NCBI GenBank assembly: GCA_934277865.1
Contig: CAKQVW010000050.1
Coordinates: 1 to 12,078 of the forward strand
DNA from: an uncultured Pseudobdellovibrionaceae bacterium
Lineage (GTDB): Bacteria; Bdellovibrionota; Bdellovibrionia; Bdellovibrionales; JAMPXM01
Direction of reading: 5' to 3'
DNA length: 12,078 bases
The position numbers were made by a program, and so were the translations under genes. How positions within the stretch are numbered: the stretch's first letter is position 1; the number at the start of each line of letters is the position of its first letter. Under the pieces are notes generated by a model, which ran no database searches, was not told where the DNA came from, and was given only the letters and a program-made list of their open reading frames with translations. Below are positions 1-6,449 of this stretch, one piece after another.

Positions 1-420
1 CATCAATTGAATCAGATGTTTATAGGGAGCACGATTCTCTGTCGCAAGTATGAGGTCTTTTCGCTCTGGATAGCGCTTTTTCCAGTCGGCCAACGTTTGT
101 GACAATCTTGCGTAATCTGGTTGTCCATTGGTGTGTCGAATACTTTGCGTGTTGTTGTCCTCCCCTACATCGATTCGATCTGTGTAGAGGGTGACCGTCA
201 AAGCCACTTTCGGCTTTTCCGGTTTCGCGGGTGGAGGCGGATCGTTGTCATCGCGCAGATCCAGTGACTTTGGCGGTGCCCCGGTGTTGATCGACTCAAG
301 CCCGTTCCACGCTGCTGTCATGAGTAGAAAGCAGATCAATACCGAGAACATATCGATAAAGGGTACGAGATTGAGCTCGACGTTGGCGGATTTCCCGCCT
401 CCTGGCATTGATGCGCCCAT
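1..420 (-). CDS. ExbD/TolR-family proton-channel subunit, partial (C-terminus beyond left edge)
   Basis: The minus frame is open from ATG at 420-418 to the window edge, giving 140 residues without a stop, so the C-terminus is missing. A short polar, Gly-rich N-terminus leads into one membrane segment at about residues 14-36. It carries the family hallmark NLVPFIDMFSVLICF, with Asp23 at the position of the proton-carrying aspartate of TolR/ExbD. A Pro-rich hinge (about 55-65) follows, then a periplasmic domain. ExbD/TolR proteins pair with ExbB/TolQ to couple proton flow to motion or force on envelope partners; in myxobacteria AglS fills this role in gliding. A purine-rich GAGGAG lies just before the start. 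The ExbB-like gene ends 21 nt upstream, so they are probably co-transcribed and co-assembled. The family is clear; which system it drives is inferred from context. Confidence 0.9.
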   Translation of the reverse strand, partial: MGASMPGGGKSANVELNLVPFIDMFSVLICFLLMTAAWNGLESINTGAPPKSLDLRDDNDPPPPAKPEKPKVALTVTLYTDRIDVGEDNNTQSIRHTNGQPDYARLSQTLADWKKRYPERKDLILATENRAPYKHLIQLM

Positions 421-441
421 GGGCTCCTCTAACAGTTTCCT

Positions 442-1086
442 CTAGCGAGCAAACTTATCGCGATTTGAAATGATAAAGTTCAAAGTTGCGACCGCTGCTT
501 CGTGGACGTCATCGACGATTTCGGTTCCTCGTGTGGTCAACCAACCGTAGGCGCCGAGAAGTGGAATCGCCACAAGAAGTCCAAACGCCGTACAGTTCAT
601 GGCCATCGAGATTTCTCCGGCGAGAACGGCGGCCTTTTCGCTGGCAGCAACTTTTGAGACCGCGCCGAAGGCACCGATCATACCGATCGTCGTTCCAAGG
701 AGCCCCATCAGCGTGGCCATATTGGCAAGCATGGCAAGCAGGCTCGTGCGCTTTTCGATTTTCGGGATTTCACGAAGCGCGATGGCGTCCATCGCGGTTT
801 GCACTTCGTCGACGGACTTTCGCGAGGCGATGGCCATCAATCCGGCGCGAACAATTTTTGTAAGTGGTGTTGGGTTCTGATTGCAGAGCGCGATGCAACG
901 TTCGAGATTTCCTTGCAGCACAAGTTGATTGAGCTGATTCAAAAACTCTTCCTTGCGAACAGCGGAGGCAAGGCTGAGATATCGTATGCGTTCCGCCATC
1001 AAGGCGAAGCCGGCAAACGAGATAAACAAAATGGGCCACATCCAGAAACCGCCCTGTTGAAACGCGGTGAGAATTTTTGTTATCAT
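442..1086 (-). CDS. ExbB/TolQ/MotA-family proton-channel protein (first copy)
   Basis: Encodes 214 residues from ATG at 1086-1084. The frame extends upstream to an ATG at 1215, but that would overlap the preceding gene by about 97 bp; the chosen start gives the usual TolQ-like N-terminus and the same length as the second copy at 5766-6410. Three membrane segments are visible at about residues 12-32, 108-132 and 153-175. The second carries MGLLGTTIGMIGAF and the third CTAFGLLVAIPLLGAY, both typical of the ExbB/TolQ/AglR pore. A cytoplasmic loop of about 75 residues separates segments 1 and 2. The family forms a pentameric inner-membrane pore around an ExbD dimer and uses the proton motive force. 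It follows the FHA/TonB-like gene by 32 nt and precedes the ExbD-like gene by 21 nt. No convincing Shine-Dalgarno site is seen; a promoter-like TTGAGC-N17-TACACT lies just upstream. Confidence 0.9.
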   Translation of the reverse strand: MITKILTAFQQGGFWMWPILFISFAGFALMAERIRYLSLASAVRKEEFLNQLNQLVLQGNLERCIALCNQNPTPLTKIVRAGLMAIASRKSVDEVQTAMDAIALREIPKIEKRTSLLAMLANMATLMGLLGTTIGMIGAFGAVSKVAASEKAAVLAGEISMAMNCTAFGLLVAIPLLGAYGWLTTRGTEIVDDVHEAAVATLNFIISNRDKFAR

Positions 1087-1093
1087 GTAAGAA

Positions 1094-1122
1094 AGTGTAT
1101 AAGAGACTTTGGAAATGCTCAA
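1094..1122 (-). promoter_or_regulatory. Possible internal promoter giving a leaderless ExbB-like mRNA
   Basis: On the minus strand, TTGAGC (1122-1117) is separated by 17 nt from TACACT (1099-1094), which ends 7 nt before the ATG at 1086. Both hexamers match the sigma-70 consensus at 4 of 6 bases. The -35-like element contains the TGA stop of the preceding gene. The start has no Shine-Dalgarno site. The match is only moderate, and the gene could simply be expressed from the upstream operon promoter. Confidence 0.3.
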
Positions 1123-3095
1123 AGACGACCGAAGGGCAAGCCAATGGTCGGGGTCGTGGAGGCCCCATTCTTCGCGACCGGAAACTTCATTCCGCGGAAG
1201 ACGCCCTTCACGCAATCGAGAAGTCGGTCGCCGTTACGTAATGATGTTTCCTTCACGCTGACGGCCGAGACCGAGCCTTGAGCCGAAATTTCCCATTCGA
1301 ACTCTGCCCGACCTGCTAGGTTGGGATCGTCCATCAGGCTTCGCTCGTAGCACTGTTGGATCTGCGAGTGATGCTTTTGGACGACTTTCATGACTTGTTC
1401 GCGAGTGAGGCCTTCGGTCTTGGCGATTTCCGTGTAGCTAGCTCCACCAATAACGGAACCAAGCACGTTTCGCTTACCGGTTTTCCCGGAGAAGCCAGTC
1501 GCGCCGTATCCGGACCCTCCGGTTGAGACCTTCAACGCCATGCCGCCGGCAACTCCGGACTCGGATCCACCTTCGACGATTGGGAGATCCTTCATCAACG
1601 CAGAGGTTGATGGTGCTGAAGATCCCGATCCTCCGCCATCCTCATTCGTTGCCGTTCGTCGCACGACAATTCGTTCGGTATTGGCGGTTTGAGGTGCAGG
1701 AGCCGAAAGTAAGGAGAGTGCCTTCAGTGCTCCAACACTCGACGCATTAAATGGACGCGGCGTTGGCGCGAGTGGAGCCTCGGTCTTTGGTCCAGGAGGT
1801 GGAGGATTCGACTTTGCTATGCGTTTGTCTTTCGAATCTGTATCCGCCTTGGGCGCAGCGCCTGCTTCTTCTTTTTTCGCGACCTTCGGAGGCTGTTTTT
1901 TGATCGGCACTTTTTTGTCCACGGGAGGTGGTGTCGCCTTCGCTTGAAGTTTGGGCGTGGGAGCGGGAGTCGGAGTCGCCTTTGCAACGATCGGAGTCGG
2001 CGTGGGCGGAGGTGTCGGTGTCGGAGTTGCCATGGCAACCGGCGCCGGTGTCGGAGCTGGAGCAGGCATGATAATTTTGGCAACTCGTTCCGGCGGTGGT
2101 TCGTGAACGATCTGCTTGGGCGTGAATGTCAGGTTGGCGACGGCCACGGCTCCGTGGACAAGGCCCGAGATGACCATGGGATCGATCAGCTCTTCTTCGA
2201 TGAAAGGAACGACGCCCGTGCGACGATATTTGGATGGTGGTACGTATCGGGCGACGAGACTTAAGCCCCAATCTGCCGTCCAGACAACGGGAGTTGTCGG
2301 CAGCAGAATAGATTCACGCCCTGGGCGGTTGCTAAACTGAGTTCCGTTTGGACAACGCACTTCCGAACGGTCTTTGCCGACCCGGCCTAGGCGTAGGAAA
2401 ATTCCGTTCACCTCGACGATGATATCTTCTCCGGGAAGATATTCTTCGACGATGAGAAGGGCATCATGCCAAAAGACAGAGACCTGCACGGCGCGTGATT
2501 TCGCTTTTTCTGCCAATGGATGCGGCTCACTCATGAGTTCAATTGTGTTCACGTTCAACAGAGGCTTTTTTGCTGTCGATTTGCGGTGAGCCTGCGCAGC
2601 GCCGTCGTGTGAGGGGGCGTGTTGTTGAGGCCGCGGCGCGGCCGCCGGTTCGCTACTGGTATGAAGGCGTTTTCCAGCTGCCTGTTTGGGATCTGGCCCG
2701 ACAAGAGTTTCGTCAGTGGGTGAAATGAAATCGGGCGCCGTTTCACCGTTGTGGGCGTCTTGGTGCTGAGCGGGTTGCAGCTGCCGAATTGAAATCGTGA
2801 CTGGTTTGAGATCAAAGCTTCCGCCGTCTGCGATCTCGGCCGAGCGCACCTGTTCCCCAGCGACTTTCACGCCATTCATACTCTTGAGATCATTTAAGAT
2901 CCATTTTCCTGAATTGAAGCGAAGTTCGCAGTGATGACGAGAGACGCTGTCGAACGGGAGAACGATATCGTTCTCGAGAATTCGACCGATTCGAATTGGA
3001 GAATGCTGGAACGTCTGTACCATCAATGGTCGACCATCTCTCATGATCGATATTTCAACGGGTATTTCTAAAACGTCCATTCCACTGCGGTTCAT
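1119..3095 (-). CDS. FHA domain / transmembrane / TonB-like (AgmX/PglI C-terminal) bridge protein
   Basis: Encodes 658 residues. An N-terminal FHA domain (about 33-100) keeps the phosphopeptide-loop residues: Gly37-Arg38, SRHH at 52-55, Asn69 and Asn74-Gly75. A second beta-rich domain (about 203-285) resembles the region that follows FHA in gliding proteins such as GltG. A moderately hydrophobic span (about 303-323) is the likely membrane anchor. Beyond it come a Pro/Thr/Lys-rich linker (about 333-450), a Gly/Ser-rich stretch, and a C-terminal domain (about 563-658) like the AgmX/PglI C-terminal domain, a TonB relative. This last domain has two cysteines, C582 and C628, which could form a disulfide. 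The design suggests a cytoplasmic head reading phosphothreonine and a periplasmic arm reaching an outer-membrane partner, powered by the neighbouring ExbB/ExbD pair. The start overlaps the upstream stop as ATGA; AGAGG lies 10 nt before the ATG. No symbol is assigned because the match to GltG is by architecture only. Confidence 0.87.
   Translation of the reverse strand: MNRSGMDVLEIPVEISIMRDGRPLMVQTFQHSPIRIGRILENDIVLPFDSVSRHHCELRFNSGKWILNDLKSMNGVKVAGEQVRSAEIADGGSFDLKPVTISIRQLQPAQHQDAHNGETAPDFISPTDETLVGPDPKQAAGKRLHTSSEPAAAPRPQQHAPSHDGAAQAHRKSTAKKPLLNVNTIELMSEPHPLAEKAKSRAVQVSVFWHDALLIVEEYLPGEDIIVEVNGIFLRLGRVGKDRSEVRCPNGTQFSNRPGRESILLPTTPVVWTADWGLSLVARYVPPSKYRRTGVVPFIEEELIDPMVISGLVHGAVAVANLTFTPKQIVHEPPPERVAKIIMPAPAPTPAPVAMATPTPTPPPTPTPIVAKATPTPAPTPKLQAKATPPPVDKKVPIKKQPPKVAKKEEAGAAPKADTDSKDKRIAKSNPPPPGPKTEAPLAPTPRPFNASSVGALKALSLLSAPAPQTANTERIVVRRTATNEDGGGSGSSAPSTSALMKDLPIVEGGSESGVAGGMALKVSTGGSGYGATGFSGKTGKRNVLGSVIGGASYTEIAKTEGLTREQVMKVVQKHHSQIQQCYERSLMDDPNLAGRAEFEWEISAQGSVSAVSVKETSLRNGDRLLDCVKGVFRGMKFPVAKNGASTTPTIGLPFGRL
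1932..2066 (-). repeat. Pro-Thr/Pro-Ala coding repeat (periplasmic linker)
   Basis: This stretch encodes residues 344-388 of the FHA/TonB-like protein. It is a degenerate tandem repeat of Pro-Thr, Pro-Ala and Pro-Pro units with occasional Ala-Lys. At DNA level it shows repeated GGAGTCGGNGT-like words on the plus strand. Such stretches form stiff, extended arms in TonB-type proteins. The repeat may vary in length between strains through slippage. Confidence 0.75.
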
Positions 3096-3346
3096 TTGGA
3101 TTCAACCTCTTCTAGAGATTCAGCCGCAGGTAATCGTACGTCGATGCCGTCGATGATTTCGGGACGGAAGTTCTTGCGGTACTTCACGCGGTCTTGCACG
3201 CGAGTCGTCTCGCGTGAAGACATGCGCATGCGATTGTCATTTAGAAGTTCACCTTTGACAGACATGTCCTCAAGGTCCACACGCGCTTGCGCCGAGGCGT
3301 CGACGGAAAAAACGAAAGTTAGCAATGTCGCGATTAGAAATCTCAC
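3092..3346 (-). CDS. Small exported protein of unknown function, first gene of the FHA/TonB-ExbBD operon
   Basis: I do not recognise this family. The frame is open further upstream, but the GTG at 3346-3344 is chosen because it places a clear signal peptide at the N-terminus: VRF, a hydrophobic core LIATLLTFVF, and a signal peptidase site ASA-QA near residue 20. The product is 84 residues, about 64 after cleavage. The mature part is highly charged and lacks cysteines, with many Arg, Glu and Asp residues and a middle segment DRVKYRKNFRPEIIDGID. It ends in an acidic tail ESLEEVESK. The stop overlaps the next start as ATGA, so translation is probably coupled to the FHA/TonB-like protein. This suggests a periplasmic partner or stoichiometric accessory of that complex. 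No Shine-Dalgarno is seen; TACAAT ends 7 nt before the GTG. Confidence 0.7.
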   Translation of the reverse strand: MRFLIATLLTFVFSVDASAQARVDLEDMSVKGELLNDNRMRMSSRETTRVQDRVKYRKNFRPEIIDGIDVRLPAAESLEEVESK

Positions 3347-3382
3347 CTGAAAAATTGTACCCGAACTGTGACAGTTGTGATG
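3347..3382 (-). promoter_or_regulatory. Probable promoter of the minus-strand FHA/TonB-ExbBD operon, with operator-like palindrome
   Basis: A good -10 element, TACAAT (3359-3354), ends 7 nt before the GTG start, which would put the transcription start at or next to the first codon. The -35 region is weak (CATCAC at 17 nt). A perfect 13-bp palindrome with a one-base centre, AACTGTGACAGTT (3364-3376), fills the spacer. It could bind an activator or repressor, which would fit the weak -35. Confidence 0.5.
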
Positions 3383-3513
3383 TCTCAGTTTGAGATTCTG
3401 TCCGGTCGTTCCGGAAACAATTTTTGATCGAGCGTTTTCCAACTGCAGTCCCCCATTTCTCAATCGGCAACTTCAGCTAGCGACATGAGACGAGCGAGGT
3501 CCTGTCGAAACTC

Positions 3514-3544
3514 TTGACACGTGATAAGCGAATTACGGCTATCT
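3514..3544 (+). promoter_or_regulatory. Candidate sigma-70 promoter for the VWA lipoprotein gene
   Basis: A perfect TTGACA (3514-3519) is followed after 17 nt by GGCTAT (3537-3542), a poor -10; CTATCT at 19 nt spacing is no better. If used, it would leave a leader of roughly 110 nt before the GTG at 3662. A second candidate, TCCGATAA at 3633-3640, resembles a FliA (sigma-28) -10 box but has only a weak -35 partner. Confidence 0.3.
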
Positions 3545-3661
3545 CCAATGAGAGGCCTTTCTAGGTGGAATCAATCTTGATCTAAGAGTGGCGTGGGGTC
3601 TTGGAATTTGAGTCAGAATTTCGATGAGAGATTCCGATAAGAGAAGAAACGTGGGGGCATC

Positions 3662-5329
3662 GTGTTTCGTGTTTCTGAAAACCTAAGGAAAAGCCTTCTG
3701 GCGGGCCTCGGCGCGTTTGGGATCGTATTAGGCTTTCAGAACTGCGATCAGTCTCGTTTGCTACTTGTAAATGAGTTGGCCTCGGCGAAGTCTGACGGAG
3801 AAATTTGCGCGATTGAACCATCTGCGCAAGACGTCTACACGAAAGTCATGTTCGTGGTGGATAAGTCAGGTTCAAACGGCACAACAGATCCGGGTGCGAC
3901 TTACCGGGCTGGAACTATTGGGTCGTTTTACAATCTTCATGCTGCCAACCAGTTTACAAAGTGGGGCTTGATCACCTTTCAAGATGGTGGAGCGACTCCC
4001 GCGATCTTGGATGCGACGGGAACTGTCGGTGGATTTACTAACGACATGGCGACGGTGAACGCGGCGATTGGAACGATAGCAGGCGGAAATGCCGGAGCGA
4101 CACCTTATCAAGCGGCAATTGCCGCGACCAGTGCGGCAATTACTCGCGACGTAGCGGCGAATCCCGGCGAACGAAGCATGTATGTGGTCGTTTTCATATC
4201 GGATGGTGCACCTCAGCCGGCAGTTACGGATCAGGTGTTGGAGTCGGATCTTCGCTCGCTTTTGGCGCTGGGGGATGTGACCTTTAATACGGTTTATTAT
4301 GGCCCACCCAACGACGAGACTTCGAGTCGAATGCTCCGCATGGCCAACTGGGGCCGTGGAAAGTTTCTTGATACCAATATTTCAGGACGTATTCCGCTGG
4401 ATAGTCTGATTGGATTTAGAACGGGGCAGCCGTGGTTAATCAAGAACCTTACTGTAACTAACCTGAATGCCGCCCCTTGTGACGATGGGACGGTAGATGC
4501 GGATTCCGATGCCGATGGACTGTGCGACAAGGATGAAGTTCGCTACAACACAGAATTTCTATCTGATCCACAGAAGGTCGCTAGGATGGAAGGCAAGACT
4601 TTCAATCCAGCGAATCGCAACAGCTTTGATCCGTATCTGAGCGACGCCGTATTTTATAAGCATATCGTGTTTGCCGAAGGTGTTCCTCGGGACTGCACGG
4701 CGGCTGATCTCATAGATGAAGATCGCGACTTAGCAAACCGCTGCGAGGAGAGATACTTGTATTCTTCGTCGCCTTCCGGTCCAACTGAGAAATGGACTTC
4801 GGCTATGCAGCGAGATGCGGATCCTCTGAACTTTGATAGTGATGGAGACGGTTATCTCGACTTTTTTGAGTTCATGATGACGCGCAATCGTTCGTCTGGA
4901 ATGGATCGCAACAACGTCAGTCAGCTTTTTCTGGGATATCGTCTGGATACGATTTTCAATAAACACCTGAACTGGCGAAACCCGCTGGCGTCTCCGGCCT
5001 ATGACGGTATGTTTCAGTTCAAGCGTGTGAACGAGAGTGGGCAGAACTGCTACTCCTACAATCAAACGGTGTTACCGCTCTACGCGGTTCGACCAGTTTC
5101 GGTTGGCCAGGTCAGTGGAATTTCAAACCTTGTTCATGGTCAGAACGAAAACGTGGTGATGATTTCGTTTATTCAAACCCCAGAACAAGATCCAAACGGA
5201 GCCGGGGAATTGCGATACACGTTTCAGCGCATCTCTGCTTCGTCGAATCACATTAAGCTCAATTTGAGAATTGAAGAGTATCAGTCGTATCGAGTGCCGC
5301 TGGATGCTCGAGTGAATCAAGGGCCTTGA
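3662..5329 (+). CDS. CglB-like von Willebrand A lipoprotein with calcium-binding motifs
   Basis: Encodes 555 residues from a GTG start with a purine-rich GGGGG just upstream. The N-terminus is a lipoprotein signal: RKSLL, a Gly/Leu-rich core, then GFQNC with Cys28 as the likely lipidated residue. Asn at -1 is atypical, and Asp follows the Cys. A VWA domain (about 60-255) has a complete metal-ion site: D67-x-S69-x-S71, T147 in GATP and D181 in ISDG. Two calcium-binding stretches follow: a thrombospondin-3-like run of alternating Asp (279-291) and an EF-hand-like DSDGDGYLD (392-400). The C-terminal 130 residues are beta-rich and unrecognised. In Myxococcus the VWA lipoprotein CglB acts as an integrin-like surface adhesin driven by AglRQS/Glt. 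The position here, between two ExbB/ExbD pairs, suggests a similar role, by analogy of domain and context rather than proven orthology. Other cysteines (49, 273, 288, 345, 361, 463) suggest disulfides. Confidence 0.85.
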   Translation: MFRVSENLRKSLLAGLGAFGIVLGFQNCDQSRLLLVNELASAKSDGEICAIEPSAQDVYTKVMFVVDKSGSNGTTDPGATYRAGTIGSFYNLHAANQFTKWGLITFQDGGATPAILDATGTVGGFTNDMATVNAAIGTIAGGNAGATPYQAAIAATSAAITRDVAANPGERSMYVVVFISDGAPQPAVTDQVLESDLRSLLALGDVTFNTVYYGPPNDETSSRMLRMANWGRGKFLDTNISGRIPLDSLIGFRTGQPWLIKNLTVTNLNAAPCDDGTVDADSDADGLCDKDEVRYNTEFLSDPQKVARMEGKTFNPANRNSFDPYLSDAVFYKHIVFAEGVPRDCTAADLIDEDRDLANRCEERYLYSSSPSGPTEKWTSAMQRDADPLNFDSDGDGYLDFFEFMMTRNRSSGMDRNNVSQLFLGYRLDTIFNKHLNWRNPLASPAYDGMFQFKRVNESGQNCYSYNQTVLPLYAVRPVSVGQVSGISNLVHGQNENVVMISFIQTPEQDPNGAGELRYTFQRISASSNHIKLNLRIEEYQSYRVPLDARVNQGP

Positions 5330-5341
5330 AGCACCAAGGCC
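5322..5341. terminator. Hairpin between convergent genes, possible bidirectional terminator
   Basis: A perfect 7-bp stem, GGCCTTG (5322-5328) and CAAGGCC (5335-5341), flanks a 6-nt loop and overlaps the TGA of the VWA gene. It sits in the 25-bp gap before the stop of the convergent ExbD-like gene. Neither side has a good U-run (AGATTATAT follows on the plus strand), so intrinsic termination would be weak. Confidence 0.45.
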
Positions 5342-5354
5342 AGATTATATCCCA

Positions 5355-5765
5355 TCACTTCTTTTCGATACTGAAGGCGACCTTCTTGACCCCAGCGGTT
5401 TTGATAATGTCGATGATCGCCGTCAGTGTTTCTAGCGTGACGGTCTTGTCGGCCTGCAGAATCGCGGCCGTGTCAGGCTTATCGGCGACGGCTTGAGCCG
5501 CAGTTGCCGCAAGCTGGTCCATGGTGGCGGTCTGTCCGTTGATCGCAAGCTGGCCATCTCGCCCGATGGCGATATTAAGAGGGGCTGGAGGTGATTCTTC
5601 GCCCGAGGACGCTTTCGGCAGATTCACATCAATCACCGGCTTGAGGACCAAGGGTGCTGTCACCATGAAAATGATGAGAACCACAAGAATGATATCGACA
5701 AGCGGGACGATATTAATCGCCGCTATCGGTTCTTCGTCTTGTTGATTCTGAAATCCGCCGGCCAC
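5355..5765 (-). CDS. ExbD/TolR-family proton-channel subunit (second copy)
   Basis: Encodes 136 residues, a normal full length for the family. It starts at GTG 5765-5763, directly after the TAA of the ExbB-like gene (TAAGTG), with AGGA five nt before the GTG. A polar N-terminus is followed by one membrane segment (about 17-40) containing INIVPLVDIILVVLIIFMV, with Asp24 as the predicted proton-carrying residue. A Ser/Pro linker (about 53-62) and a compact periplasmic domain (about 63-136) with NIAIGRDGQLAING and a helix-strand ending VKKVAFSIEKK complete the fold. It resembles canonical ExbD/TolR more closely than the copy at 1-420. It likely forms the dimer inside the ExbB-like pentamer encoded just upstream. 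AglS is the myxobacterial analogue. Confidence 0.93.
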   Translation of the reverse strand: MAGGFQNQQDEEPIAAINIVPLVDIILVVLIIFMVTAPLVLKPVIDVNLPKASSGEESPPAPLNIAIGRDGQLAINGQTATMDQLAATAAQAVADKPDTAAILQADKTVTLETLTAIIDIIKTAGVKKVAFSIEKK

Positions 5766-6410
5766 TTAGTTCCCTTTCGCTTTCAGACTATGGGACTTGG
5801 CGTAGGCCACGCAGAGTTCGCGAACCGAATCGATGCTTTGCATGATGCCGCGGACTTGTTTCTGAAACGCGTTGTAGGCGATGACGGCTGGAATCGCGAC
5901 GATCAAACCGACAGCCGTTGCGACCAGTGCTTCCGCAATACCGGCCATGACGGCCTCGTTGCCAGCCGAGGCATTGGCCGCGAGATCACGAAACGCTTTC
6001 ATGATACCGAGAACTGTTCCAAGAAGCCCAACAAATGGCGCGTTCGAGCCAACAGTTGCAAGGAAGTTGAGTGAGCGTTCCAGCTGAGGGCGTTCCAGCA
6101 AAGCAAACGAATGAAAGATTTCGCTGAGTCCTTCGGTGCCGTTTTCACGAACGTGTCGCAGTCCGTAGGATAGAGCTCGCCCCTCGAGAGAGTCGCGATC
6201 TTTGGAGAGATCTTCGAGATCCGAGAGGTTGTAGCTTTGAAGGGCTTCTCGCATCCGCGCGCGGTTCTTAGTGGTACGACTCACTACCGACTTAAGTGCG
6301 ATCCAGCGCTCGAGAATGAGGCCGACGCTGATGACACTGATAACCAAGAGCAGCCAAAGAATAGCCTCTGCTCCACCTTGCGCGATATTGAATAGACGTT
6401 CTGTTAGCAT
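5766..6410 (-). CDS. ExbB/TolQ-family proton-channel protein (second copy, AglR-like)
   Basis: Encodes 214 residues from ATG at 6410-6408. Three membrane segments are visible at about residues 14-35, 118-140 and 158-182. The pore signature FVGLLGTVLGIMKAF lies in the second and ALVATAVGLIVAIPAVIAY in the third, both strongly conserved in TolQ, ExbB and AglR. The 80-residue cytoplasmic loop is acidic and helical. It is the first gene of a two-gene unit with the adjoining ExbD-like gene. It is clearly diverged from the other ExbB-like gene (442-1086), so this is not a recent duplication. No Shine-Dalgarno site precedes the ATG. A good promoter (TTGACC-N18-AATAAT) ends 7 nt upstream, implying a leaderless or nearly leaderless mRNA. 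It could serve a Tol-like role rather than gliding; neighbours favour an envelope motility or adhesion machine. Confidence 0.93.
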   Translation of the reverse strand: MLTERLFNIAQGGAEAILWLLLVISVISVGLILERWIALKSVVSRTTKNRARMREALQSYNLSDLEDLSKDRDSLEGRALSYGLRHVRENGTEGLSEIFHSFALLERPQLERSLNFLATVGSNAPFVGLLGTVLGIMKAFRDLAANASAGNEAVMAGIAEALVATAVGLIVAIPAVIAYNAFQKQVRGIMQSIDSVRELCVAYAKSHSLKAKGN

Positions 6411-6417
6411 AGACGCA

Positions 6418-6447
6418 ATTATTTCTAGGGGCCTCTAGGCAGGTCAA
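6418..6447 (-). promoter_or_regulatory. Probable sigma-70 promoter of the second ExbB/ExbD unit
   Basis: On the minus strand, TTGACC (6447-6442; 5 of 6 matches) is separated by 18 nt from AATAAT (6423-6418; 5 of 6 matches). The -10 ends 7 nt before the ATG at 6410, so transcription should begin within a base or so of the start codon. The spacer holds an imperfect palindrome, CTAGAGGCCCCTAG (6425-6438 on the opposite strand), a possible regulator site shared with the divergent gene. Confidence 0.6.
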
Positions 6448-6449
6448 GG

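Larger units (their letters stand above)
3347..3661. other. 315-bp non-coding region between divergent units
   Basis: This gap separates the minus-strand operon start (3346) from the plus-strand VWA gene (3662). It holds the palindrome and TACAAT of the minus-strand promoter on its left, and the candidate plus-strand promoter elements at 3514-3544 and 3633-3640 on its right. The open frames across it look like shadows with no protein features. No RNA gene or rho-independent terminator was seen. Confidence 0.6.

Noticed and set aside
442..1215. A longer ExbB-like protein of 257 residues starting at 1215.
   Set aside because: It would overlap the preceding gene by about 97 bp, and the added residues are not like any TolQ/ExbB N-terminus. 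The start at 1086 gives the normal length.
486..1281. Plus-strand open frames opposite the ExbB-like gene, up to 160 residues.
   Set aside because: The opposite strand encodes a clear three-span ExbB/TolQ protein; these frames are compositionally odd and show no motifs.
1932..2066. The GGAGTCGG-like repeats as a CRISPR array or a non-coding minisatellite.
   Set aside because: They are imperfect, have no unique spacers, and are explained by Pro/Thr/Ala codons in the linker of the FHA/TonB-like protein.
1944..2264. Arg/Ser/Gly-rich open frames across the linker region on both strands.
   Set aside because: They are frame shadows of the low-complexity Pro/Thr coding stretch, with no domains and no sensible start sites.
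3092..3463. A 123-residue version of the small secreted protein starting at 3463.
   Set aside because: The first 39 residues would bury the signal peptide inside the protein and cover the promoter-like TACAAT and palindrome.
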